Of a stretch of DNA of 58,505 nucleotides, positions 7,717 to 15,676 are shown piece after piece. The translations under genes were made by a program, and so were the position numbers. How positions within the stretch are numbered: position 1 is the stretch's first letter; every line of letters starts with the position of its first letter. The notes beneath the pieces were generated by a model, which was not told the DNA's origin, made no database searches, and saw nothing but the letters and a program-made list of their open reading frames with translations. The DNA lies in assembly GCA_024743095.1 (NCBI GenBank), contig JANSXF010000025.1, positions 1-58,505 on the forward strand, read 5' to 3'. The DNA is from Flavobacteriaceae bacterium (GTDB taxonomy: Bacteria; Bacteroidota; Bacteroidia; Flavobacteriales; Flavobacteriaceae).

Positions 7717-9603
7717 CTATTTGATCATCTCATAGCTTCTTGCTATAAAGTTGGTGAGCTCTTCACCTTTTAGCAGTCCTTTGGAAAGACGTGCCAAATC
7801 CAACGACTGATTGATCAGCCTTTCCCGTTTTTTAGCGGTCTTGGTATGTAGTATTTCACTTACCAGTTCGTGATTGGTGTTCACGATAAGGTTGTACATG
7901 TCGGGCATATTTCCCATTCCGAACATGCCGCCACCACCTGTACGCTGCATTTCTTTCATTCTGCGCATAAATTCCGGCTCGGTGATTATAAAAGGGGAAG
8001 CACTGCTTTCCATGGCCTCCAATTGAATAGTATATCCTTTATCGGAAATTACTTTTTCTAAATCAGCCTTTAGGCTGTCTTTTTCCTCATCGGACAATTT
8101 GGAAATGGCCGTGTCCTCTTTTTTGATAAGGTTATCCACATGGTCGGCATCCACTCGTACAAAGGATAGGTTCTCTTTGGAGGTCTCCAATTTTTGCATC
8201 AAGTGGGAAACAATCGGAGAATCCAACAAGAGGATTTCGTATCCTTTTTTCTTGGCAGCTTCAATGTAGCTATGCTGTGCCTCTTTGTCCGAAGCATATA
8301 GCACTACCAATTTATCATCCTTATCGGTCTGATTGTCCTTGATCTTGGCCTCTAGCTCTTCAAAAGTGTAGAAATTTCCATCAATGGTAGGGTAAAGGGC
8401 AAATTTGTCCGCTTTTTCAAAGAATTTGTCTTCGGAAAGCATTCCGTATTCGATGACCACTTTGATGTCGTTCCACTTTTGTTCAAAATCCTCACGGTTG
8501 TTCTTGAAAAGGGAACTCAATTTATCGGCCACTTTCCGGGTGATGTACGAAGAGATTTTCTTCACCGCGCCATCGGCCTGGAGATAGGACCTTGAAACGT
8601 TGAGCGGGATGTCCGGAGAATCGATGACACCTTTTAACATCGTCAAGAATTCGGGAACAATGCCTTCCACATTGTCCGTTACGAACACTTGGTTCTGGTA
8701 CAATTGGATTTTATCCTTTTGAATGCTCAGGTCGTTCGTCAACTTAGGGAAGTACAAGATACCCGTTAAGTTGAACGGATAATCCACGTTCAAATGGATG
8801 TGGAAAAGCGGTTCCTCAAACTGCATGGGATAAAGTTCCCTGTAAAAGCTCTTGTAATCCGCTTCTTCCAAATCTGCAGGTTGTTTGGTCCATGCTGGAT
8901 TTGGATTGTTGATGATGTCATCCACTTCCTGAGTCGGCGCAGGGTCGTCCTCTTTGGCATCTTCCGGTTTGGGAAGCGTTTCCGTTTTTGTTCCAAACTT
9001 GATCGGAATGGGCATAAACTTATTGTACTTCACCAAAAGTTCACGGATTTTGGCATCTTCCAAAAACTCTGTGGAATCCTCTGCTATGTGAAGGATAATT
9101 TCTGTTCCCCTTTCAGTTTTGTCGCTTGGTTCAATGGTAAACTCGGGAGAACCATCGCAAGCCCAATGCACCGCGGGTTCTTCTTTGTGGCTTTTTGAAA
9201 TGATTTCCACTTTTTCCGCAACCATGAACGCGGAATAGAAACCAAGACCAAAATGTCCTATGATGCCTGCATCTTTGCCTGCATCCTTGTATTTGTCCAA
9301 GAATTCCTCGGCACCGGAAAAGGCAACCTCGTTAATGTACTTTTTTACTTCTTCCTCGGTCATCCCGATTCCTTGGTCTATGATATGGATGCGCTTGTTC
9401 TCCTTGTCCACCTTGACCTCGATAATCGGGTTGCCATACTCGACCGTAGCTTCTCCTATGGAGGTTAAGTGCTTTAATTTAAGGGTTGCATCCGTAGCGT
9501 TGGAAATAAGTTCCCTCAAGAAAATTTCGTGATCACTGTATAGAAACTTTTTGATCAGAGGGAAAATGTTCTCTACCGAAACATTGATTTTACCTGTAGC
9601 CAT
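7717..9603 (-). CDS. htpG: Molecular chaperone HtpG (bacterial Hsp90)
   Basis: A 628-residue Hsp90 family protein of normal bacterial length. The N-terminal ATPase has the GHKL motifs: ELISNATDATLK with the catalytic Glu (about residue 31), IDQGIGMTEEE, GHFGLGFYSAFMV and GTEIILHI. The middle domain carries the conserved NVSRSYLQADGAVKKI segment, and the C-terminal dimerisation domain follows. It is a cytosolic ATP-dependent chaperone involved in stress protection. It is transcribed alone, with a terminator behind it. Upstream is a long AT-rich region with tandem CTGACA words (9664-9677) near the expected promoter. Confidence 0.98.
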   Translation of the reverse strand: MATGKINVSVENIFPLIKKFLYSDHEIFLRELISNATDATLKLKHLTSIGEATVEYGNPIIEVKVDKENKRIHIIDQGIGMTEEEVKKYINEVAFSGAEEFLDKYKDAGKDAGIIGHFGLGFYSAFMVAEKVEIISKSHKEEPAVHWACDGSPEFTIEPSDKTERGTEIILHIAEDSTEFLEDAKIRELLVKYNKFMPIPIKFGTKTETLPKPEDAKEDDPAPTQEVDDIINNPNPAWTKQPADLEEADYKSFYRELYPMQFEEPLFHIHLNVDYPFNLTGILYFPKLTNDLSIQKDKIQLYQNQVFVTDNVEGIVPEFLTMLKGVIDSPDIPLNVSRSYLQADGAVKKISSYITRKVADKLSSLFKNNREDFEQKWNDIKVVIEYGMLSEDKFFEKADKFALYPTIDGNFYTFEELEAKIKDNQTDKDDKLVVLYASDKEAQHSYIEAAKKKGYEILLLDSPIVSHLMQKLETSKENLSFVRVDADHVDNLIKKEDTAISKLSDEEKDSLKADLEKVISDKGYTIQLEAMESSASPFIITEPEFMRRMKEMQRTGGGGMFGMGNMPDMYNLIVNTNHELVSEILHTKTAKKRERLINQSLDLARLSKGLLKGEELTNFIARSYEMIK

Positions 9604-9663
9604 CGTTTTGTTTTTTATTCTTTTTACAGCTGATCAGTCAAAAAAAATACCATAGTGCAAAAT

Positions 9664-9677
9664 CTGACAAACTGACA
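9664..9677 (-). promoter_or_regulatory. Tandem CTGACA words upstream of htpG
   Basis: CTGACA occurs at 9664-9669 and 9672-9677, an 8-base period. On the minus strand a TTTG at this position lies about 18 bases before a TATTTTTT run that could serve as the -7 box. The repeat may be a heat-shock operator or simply part of the -33 region. Confidence 0.35.
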
Positions 9678-9717
9678 TTTTATTGGGGTTTTTACCGGCC
9701 TACAATAATTTAACATA

Positions 9718-9755
9718 ATTTTGTTTATTTTATTTTGATAAAGATTAAACAAAAT
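9718..9755. repeat. Inverted repeat ATTTTGTTTA / TAAACAAAAT
   Basis: A perfect 10-base inverted repeat at 9718-9727 and 9746-9755, separated by 18 bases, in the gap between htpG and the TetR-like gene. It is AT-rich, so chance is possible. The half-site resembles the MerR palindrome at 46488-46508. Confidence 0.35.
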
Positions 9756-9769
9756 GATTATATTTACAG

Positions 9770-9871
9770 TGTTATAGGTTAAAAATTGCTATGAAATAGT
9801 ATCACTATAACAAGTTTGTTTATTTATTGGTTAGGTTGTGAAAATGCACTTTCGCCAGGAAGTGCATTTTC
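9770..9871. other. Structured non-coding stretch with strong orphan hairpin
   Basis: TGTTATAG (9770-9777) and CTATAACA (9805-9812) form an inverted repeat. It is followed by a perfect 12-base stem GAAAATGCACTT (9840-9851) / AAGTGCATTTTC (9860-9871) with an 8-base loop and a short TTT tail. No gene on the plus strand ends upstream. It could end a small RNA or be a leader element of the TetR-like gene, which starts 58 bases later. I see no gene in the rest of the 326-base gap. Confidence 0.4.
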
Positions 9872-9929
9872 TTTAAGAATTAGATTGCACAACACACTAA
9901 CTTTGTTAACTCTTCAAAAAAATAACAAA

Positions 9930-10586
9930 ATGGCAAATACGACTAAATCCAAAATTACAGAGGATAAAATCATTGGCATGTTCATGGAATCTGTTTTGGA
10001 ACATGAAAAGGTGCCGAGCTCGGTGTTTAAGTTTTGTAAGGAACATAATATCAAAGAAGAGGAATTTTACGGATTCTTTGGTTCGTTCGAGTCTTTACAA
10101 CAAATTATCTGGAACAAATTCTTTGATAACAGTTATGGTTTGATGCAAAAGAACAAGCAATATGCATCCATGACCAACGAGGAAAAAATGTTGACCTTTT
10201 TCTTTACGTTTTTTGAAAACCTGACACTGAACAGGAGCTATGTGCTTATCATAATGAAGGAACATCAATATTCCTTGGAGGGATTGAAGCAATTGAAAGG
10301 GCTTCGGTCAAAGTTTAAGGATTTCGCTTCCACACTTATAGCGGAAAGGAACGATGAAAAGCAGCACAAAATCTTTAAGTACAATGCTCCCTTGTTTGCC
10401 GAAGGCGCTTGGTTACAGTTCCTATTTATTCTAAAATTCTGGACGGAAGATGGTTCCCCAGGTTTGGAAAAGACCGACATTGCCATTGAAAAATCAGTTA
10501 CTACGATATTTCAAATTTTCGAGACCACTCCATTGGAAAAGATAGTGGATTTTGGAAAATTCCTTTATAAGGAGAAATTCGCATAG
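9930..10586 (+). CDS. TetR-like regulator paired with an ABC1 kinase
   Basis: A 218-residue, mostly helical protein. The N-terminal 60 residues (ITEDKIIGMFMESVLEHEKV, then FYGFFGSFESLQQIIWNKFF) have the spacing of a TetR helix-turn-helix: helix, short turn with EEFYGFFGS in place of the usual TLYYHFKSKE, and helix 4. The C-terminal part resembles TetR ligand domains found in Bacteroidota. An in-frame ATG exists upstream at 9816, but it lies before the hairpin at 9840-9871, so I chose the ATG at 9930. The ABC1 kinase gene starts five bases after its stop, so the two are translated as a unit and probably act together. Confidence 0.75.
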   Translation: MANTTKSKITEDKIIGMFMESVLEHEKVPSSVFKFCKEHNIKEEEFYGFFGSFESLQQIIWNKFFDNSYGLMQKNKQYASMTNEEKMLTFFFTFFENLTLNRSYVLIIMKEHQYSLEGLKQLKGLRSKFKDFASTLIAERNDEKQHKIFKYNAPLFAEGAWLQFLFILKFWTEDGSPGLEKTDIAIEKSVTTIFQIFETTPLEKIVDFGKFLYKEKFA

Positions 10587-10591
10587 AGCAC

Positions 10592-11902
10592 ATGAAAAGT
10601 TTGGATACCATTCCCACAGGGAAAATAGAACGGGCAGGTAAGCTTGTTAAGACCGGGGTAAAGATTGGTGGCAACTATGTGAAATACTACGGTAAAAAAC
10701 TGGTTGACCCCCAAATGTCAAAAGATTCCTTGGACCAAGACAATGCGGAGGATATTTATGATGGACTCAAAAGTTTAAAAGGTAGTGCCCTCAAAGTGGC
10801 CCAAATGCTCAGTATGGAGAAGAACCTCTTGCCAAGGGCCTACGTGGAAAAGTTTTCCCTTTCCCAATTTTCCGTGCCCCCTTTGTCCGCACCTTTGGTC
10901 CGCAAGACCTTCAAAAAATATCTGGACCAATATCCAGAAGAGATTTTTGACGAATTTGAAAAGGATTCTGTAAATGCGGCCAGTATAGGTCAGGTTCATC
11001 GCGCAGAAAAGGATGGTAGAAAATTGGCGGTCAAAATTCAATATCCGGGGGTTGCAGAAAGTATTGGTAGCGATTTGGCCTTGGTCAAGCCCGTGGCCAT
11101 TAAAATGTTCAATCTCAAGGGGAAGGACTCCGAAAAATATTTCAAGGAAGTTGAGCATAAACTTATCGAGGAGACCAATTATATCTTGGAGTTGGAGCAG
11201 AGCCATCAGATTACAACGGCCTGTTCCGTGATTCCAAATATGCAATTTCCAAAATATTATCGCGAGCTGTCCAGTGAGCGTATTTTAACGATGGACTGGA
11301 TGAATGGAACACATTTGGGAGAATTCACCCAAACCGATTTCGATCCTGAATTGGGGAATGTCCTTGGACAGGCCCTTTGGGATTTTTACATGTTCCAGAT
11401 TCATAAATTGAGAAGGGTGCATGCAGACCCACATCCCGGTAATTTTTTGGTAAGTGGCGATGCTAAGTTGATTGCCATAGATTTTGGTTGCATCAAACAA
11501 ATACCGAACGATTTTTACCTGCCCTATTTTGAACTTGCCAAGGAAGAGAACATCAATAACGATAAAATCTTCATGGAAAAATTGTACGAACTGGAAATAT
11601 TGACACCTACCGATTCTGAAGAAGAACTAAAGTTTTTCAAGGCGCTTTTCAAAGAAATGCTCACCATTTTTACATCGCCTTTCCATAAAGAAACTTTTGA
11701 TTTTGGAGATGAGGCATTCTGGTCCAAGATTGCGAACTTGAGCGAACGTTACTCCAAAGACGAACAAATCCGAAAGATGAACGGGAACAGGGGGTCAAAG
11801 CACTTTTTGTATATAAATCGCACATTTTTTGGACTGTATAACCTTCTTCACGATTTAAGGGCCAAAGTAGATGTGAATTCATACGTGGCATATATGGATT
11901 GA
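10592..11902 (+). CDS. ABC1/AarF (UbiB) family atypical kinase
   Basis: A 436-residue protein of the ABC1/ADCK/UbiB family. Motifs seen are LKGSALKVAQMLSM (the KxGQ region, here K-V-A-Q), VNAASIGQVHRA (the alanine-rich loop that replaces the P-loop), LAVKIQYPGV (catalytic Lys), VHADPHPGNFLV (catalytic loop) and AIDFGCIK (DFG). Members support quinone or lipid homeostasis at membranes, and some have ATPase rather than kinase activity. The Gly-to-Ala change in KxGQ is unusual. It is co-transcribed with the TetR-like gene just upstream and ends before a bidirectional terminator. Confidence 0.92.
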   Translation: MKSLDTIPTGKIERAGKLVKTGVKIGGNYVKYYGKKLVDPQMSKDSLDQDNAEDIYDGLKSLKGSALKVAQMLSMEKNLLPRAYVEKFSLSQFSVPPLSAPLVRKTFKKYLDQYPEEIFDEFEKDSVNAASIGQVHRAEKDGRKLAVKIQYPGVAESIGSDLALVKPVAIKMFNLKGKDSEKYFKEVEHKLIEETNYILELEQSHQITTACSVIPNMQFPKYYRELSSERILTMDWMNGTHLGEFTQTDFDPELGNVLGQALWDFYMFQIHKLRRVHADPHPGNFLVSGDAKLIAIDFGCIKQIPNDFYLPYFELAKEENINNDKIFMEKLYELEILTPTDSEEELKFFKALFKEMLTIFTSPFHKETFDFGDEAFWSKIANLSERYSKDEQIRKMNGNRGSKHFLYINRTFFGLYNLLHDLRAKVDVNSYVAYMD

Positions 11903-11922
11903 TTTCCTCCAATGGAAATAAA

Positions 11923-11962
11923 AAAAATCCCGTTCATTGGATTATCGGTGAACGGGATTTTT
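11923..11962. terminator. Bidirectional intrinsic terminator
   Basis: AAAAATCCCGTTCA (11923-11936) pairs perfectly with TGAACGGGATTTTT (11949-11962). It serves the ABC1 gene on one side and the S9 peptidase gene on the other. Confidence 0.88.
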
Positions 11963-11979
11963 GTTTTAAGAAAGTTTAT

Positions 11980-14436
11980 TTAATTTTTCTGCTTCACATA
12001 TTTTTCCAACCATTGGTCTTGTTCCCAGAGCAAATGAAGAATGCTCTCTTTGCCTCTGTACCCATGGCTTTCTTTGGGCAACATGACCAATCTGACCGTT
12101 GCCCCCAATCCTTTTAATGCATTGAAATAGCGCTCACTCTGCATGGGGTAGGTGCCGGAATTGTTATCCGCTTCCCCATGGATCAATAGTAAAGGCGTTT
12201 TCATTTTCTCGGCATGCATAAATGGCGACATGGTGTAGTACACCTGCGGAGCTTCCCAATAATTTCTTTCCTCACTTTGGAAGCCAAAGGGTGTCAATGT
12301 TCTGTTATATGCACCACTTCTTGCGATTCCTGCAGCAAACAAATCGGAATGGGATAGCAGGTTGGCCACCATAAATGCCCCATAACTGTGTCCACCCACC
12401 GCAATGCGTTCACGATCAATGTAGCCCAGTTCATCAACTGCATCGATTGCGGCCTTCGCATTGGCCACCAACTGACTTCTAAAGGTATCGTTCGGTTGTT
12501 CATCTCCCTCACCGATAATGGGAAAAGCGGCACCGTCCAACACTACATAACCCTTGGTGACCCAGTAAATTGGCGACCCCCAATACGGGTATGTAAACTC
12601 ATTCGGGTTGGATGTGTTCTGGGAAGCACTGTTTTTGTCTTTGTACTCTCTTGGATAGGCCCAAAGGATCATCGGCATTTTTTCCTTTTTCTCCATGTCA
12701 TAGCCAACAGGAAGGTATAAAGTTCCGGAAAGCTCCAATCCGTCATCCCTTTTATACGTGATCACTTCTTTGTGCACATTTTGAATGCTTTTGTACGGGT
12801 TCTCAAAATTGGTGAGCTGAATTGGCCCTCTTCTTTTGATCAAACTTTTATAGTAATAGTTCGGATACTCATTGGCAGATTCAATGCGAACCAGCAATTG
12901 GTCCTTTTTAGGGTCGTACTCAATAAGGTTTTCCAATTTCCCCTCTAACTTTGAGGTATATAGTCTTGTTTTTTTAAGACTCTCCAGGTTGAATTTTTCC
13001 ACAAAGGGAAATTGACCCTCTTCGGTATAGCCATCACCAATTAGATAGGCATTGTTGTTTTTGTCCAAGGAGAGTACCCAACTGCCATTTTCATTTCTTT
13101 TAGTGACAAAATCGCCTGGGTCACTGTATACGTCTTGATAATTTCGATCCTCGATCATCTTAACTTCCTTTTGTGGATTGGAGGGGTCAAAAACATACGT
13201 CTTTGTATTTCTATTGTTCCACCAACGGTCGTGGGCAATTGCCAGGTTGTCATTCCCCCATTGGATGTAGCTAAATCTGTTTTTGGTTTTAAGGATGGAT
13301 TTTCCATTTCCGTCAAAAGGAGCCTCCAATTGGAACACTTCATCACGGTAATCGACTTCGTTCTCTGGATCGCCACCGTCCAGCGCTTCGACATAAATTA
13401 TGGTGGAAGGCCTATCGTTTCTCCAGCTTATATCCCGCATACCTGTTCTTTCGGCCATAAAGCCTTGGGGAAGATCTTCGATAAGAGGTACTTCCAGGAG
13501 GGTTTTTACCTGGGAGCCGTCTTTTTTGTATATGGTGGTGGTATTGGGGAACCTGTAATAAGGTACCAAATACGAGAAGGGTTTGTTCAAAGTTACTGTC
13601 ATGAGATATTCCCCGTCCGGAGAAAAACTGATGCCGGTGTACATATCCGCATCTTTCCATTTGGTCTTGGTTCCGTCCATTTTAACTCTGTAGAGCTCTG
13701 ATCGGGCCAATTGCTCAAAATTGAACTCATCATTTGGGTTTTTCAACAAATCCTGATAGGTTCTGTTCTGCGCTTTTTTTCCATCGTTGGTGGAAATGGT
13801 CGGTCCATCGGGAACAGCCTCGGCTGTATTGATCAGTGGTTTTCTATCATCCGGTAGCATTTTGACCAAAACAGACTCCCCGTCCTTGAACCAATTGATA
13901 ATGTCCCTCATGTTGGCATTCACGTTGGTTTCCGTAATGGCAGTGGCCTTGGCCGATTTTAGATCAAGGACCATTATCTCCACCCCGTCTTCGGTAGTGT
14001 TGGTAAATGCTATTTTTGACTGATCGGGGGACCAATTGAAATTGGCCAATCTAGGGTTTTCGGATAGTCCGTCTACTTGCCGGCCCTCTTTTGCACCAAC
14101 CTCCTTTACAATTATATTGTTGTAATAGTTGGTCCTGCTGCCAATATTGGTCTTTGGGTTGATTCTGAGCCCGGCCAATCTAAGCTCGGTTTCTGACAAT
14201 TCTGCAATGCTTTTATAGTAATCCCTGTAAAGTAGCACCATATGCTCACCGTTATCGGTAATTAACACACTGGGTGCCAAAGGGGCGTTTACAAGTTCAA
14301 GTATTTCTTCCGAAGGTTTTTGATACGTTAATTTTTCCTGTGCATGGACAAAACAGATAGACAGGGTCGCCCAAAATACCCAGAGATAATTTTTCATAAG
14401 CCTGATGTAATTGTTTAACGAGTTAAGTTTTTTCAT
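11980..14436 (-). CDS. S9 family peptidase (prolyl oligopeptidase/glutamyl peptidase-like), secreted
   Basis: An 818-residue protein with a signal peptide ending near CFVHAQE. The first ~550 residues form the beta-propeller region (NWSPDQSKIAFTN, SFSPDGEYLMTV, YDPKKDQLLVRIES). The C-terminal ~260 residues form the alpha/beta-hydrolase domain with the nucleophile in GGHSYGAFM, the acid in LIHGEADNNSG and the His in KESHGYR. It should cleave peptides in the periplasm. An alternative start at 14397 (MKNYLWVFWATLS) gives a shorter, more usual signal peptide; the first 13 residues are therefore uncertain. It is transcribed alone. Confidence 0.93.
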   Translation of the reverse strand: MKKLNSLNNYIRLMKNYLWVFWATLSICFVHAQEKLTYQKPSEEILELVNAPLAPSVLITDNGEHMVLLYRDYYKSIAELSETELRLAGLRINPKTNIGSRTNYYNNIIVKEVGAKEGRQVDGLSENPRLANFNWSPDQSKIAFTNTTEDGVEIMVLDLKSAKATAITETNVNANMRDIINWFKDGESVLVKMLPDDRKPLINTAEAVPDGPTISTNDGKKAQNRTYQDLLKNPNDEFNFEQLARSELYRVKMDGTKTKWKDADMYTGISFSPDGEYLMTVTLNKPFSYLVPYYRFPNTTTIYKKDGSQVKTLLEVPLIEDLPQGFMAERTGMRDISWRNDRPSTIIYVEALDGGDPENEVDYRDEVFQLEAPFDGNGKSILKTKNRFSYIQWGNDNLAIAHDRWWNNRNTKTYVFDPSNPQKEVKMIEDRNYQDVYSDPGDFVTKRNENGSWVLSLDKNNNAYLIGDGYTEEGQFPFVEKFNLESLKKTRLYTSKLEGKLENLIEYDPKKDQLLVRIESANEYPNYYYKSLIKRRGPIQLTNFENPYKSIQNVHKEVITYKRDDGLELSGTLYLPVGYDMEKKEKMPMILWAYPREYKDKNSASQNTSNPNEFTYPYWGSPIYWVTKGYVVLDGAAFPIIGEGDEQPNDTFRSQLVANAKAAIDAVDELGYIDRERIAVGGHSYGAFMVANLLSHSDLFAAGIARSGAYNRTLTPFGFQSEERNYWEAPQVYYTMSPFMHAEKMKTPLLLIHGEADNNSGTYPMQSERYFNALKGLGATVRLVMLPKESHGYRGKESILHLLWEQDQWLEKYVKQKN

Positions 14437-14551
14437 TTTTTAAAAGTACAACTTTTAAAAAGTATTATTTTGGCGGAATAATGAATAAACAGTATGGATA
14501 TTTGATAATTTTCAAATTCTAACTATCTTATTTCTATAAAACATATACTAA

Positions 14552-15562
14552 ATGTACAATTCCAAGATTGCTGGATTAGGATTTTACGTCCCTGAAAATA
14601 TAGTCACCAATGACGACTTGTCAAAAGTGATGGATACGAATGATGAATGGATTCAAGAACGTACAGGGATTAAGGAAAGGCGTCATGTAATAAAAGATAC
14701 TGAAACCACGACCTCAATGGGAGTGGAGGCCGCTAAAAGGGCCATCGAGCGTGCGGGTATCGATAAGGATGATATTGACTTTATTGTTTTCGCGACCCTT
14801 AGCCCCGATTATTATTTCCCTGGGCCCGGTGTATTGGTGCAGCGTGATCTTGGCCTAAAAAGAACCGTTGGTGCCCTGGATGTGAGAAACCAGTGTTCCG
14901 GTTTTGTTTACGGGATTTCCGTGGCCGACCAATATATTAAAACCGGTATGTACAAAAACGTACTGGTCATCGGTTCCGAGCTGCATTCCCGTGGTCTGGA
15001 TATGACCACAAGGGGCAGGGGGGTATCCGTTATTTTTGGTGATGGTGCGGGAGCGGCCGTTTTGACCAGGGAAGAGGATACCTCCAAAGGAATCCTTTCT
15101 ACCCATTTGCATTCCGAAGGACAACATGCTGAGGAGCTTTCACTGATAGCGCCCGGAATGGGCAAACGTTGGGTCACCGATATTATCGAGGATGCCGATA
15201 AGGAAGATACTTCCTATTATCCGTACATGAACGGACAATTTGTTTTCAAGAATGCAGTGGTCAGGTTCAGTGAGGTCATCATGGAAGGACTCGGTAAAAA
15301 TGATTTGGCCCCGACCGATATTGATATGCTGATCCCACATCAGGCGAACCTTAGAATCTCCCAATTCATCCAGAACAAGTTTAAATTGAAGGATGAACAG
15401 GTATTCAATAATATTATGAAGTACGGTAACACCACGGCGGCTTCCATACCCATAGCATTGACGGAGGCTTGGGAGGCTGGAAAAATCAAGCAAGGTGATT
15501 TGGTGGTCCTTGCGGCCTTTGGTAGTGGCTTTACCTGGGGCAGTGTCATCATTCGTTGGTAG
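14552..15562 (+). CDS. 3-oxoacyl-ACP synthase III family protein (KAS III)
   Basis: A 336-residue thiolase-fold enzyme with the complete KAS III triad: Cys115 in VRNQCSGFVYG, His263 in IPHQANLRIS and Asn293 in YGNTTAAS. KAS III condenses an acyl-CoA with malonyl-ACP to start fatty acid synthesis. The gene does not sit in the plsX-fabH cluster, so it may be a second copy with another acyl preference, such as branched starters or a secondary product. I therefore give no symbol. It is a single gene followed by a terminator. Confidence 0.92.
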   Translation: MYNSKIAGLGFYVPENIVTNDDLSKVMDTNDEWIQERTGIKERRHVIKDTETTTSMGVEAAKRAIERAGIDKDDIDFIVFATLSPDYYFPGPGVLVQRDLGLKRTVGALDVRNQCSGFVYGISVADQYIKTGMYKNVLVIGSELHSRGLDMTTRGRGVSVIFGDGAGAAVLTREEDTSKGILSTHLHSEGQHAEELSLIAPGMGKRWVTDIIEDADKEDTSYYPYMNGQFVFKNAVVRFSEVIMEGLGKNDLAPTDIDMLIPHQANLRISQFIQNKFKLKDEQVFNNIMKYGNTTAASIPIALTEAWEAGKIKQGDLVVLAAFGSGFTWGSVIIRW

Positions 15563-15589
15563 ACAATCGACATTTATACAATTAAATAT

Positions 15590-15620
15590 AAAACCCCGGT
15601 CCGTTTGGATCGGGGTTTTT
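15590..15620 (+). terminator. Intrinsic terminator after the KAS III gene
   Basis: AAACCCCGGTCC pairs with GGATCGGGGTTT around a GTTT loop with one G-U pair, followed by TTT. Confidence 0.85.
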
Positions 15621-15676
15621 GATTGATGCTACACAAGATAACCAACCAACACTCGAATATGAAGCATCAATACATT

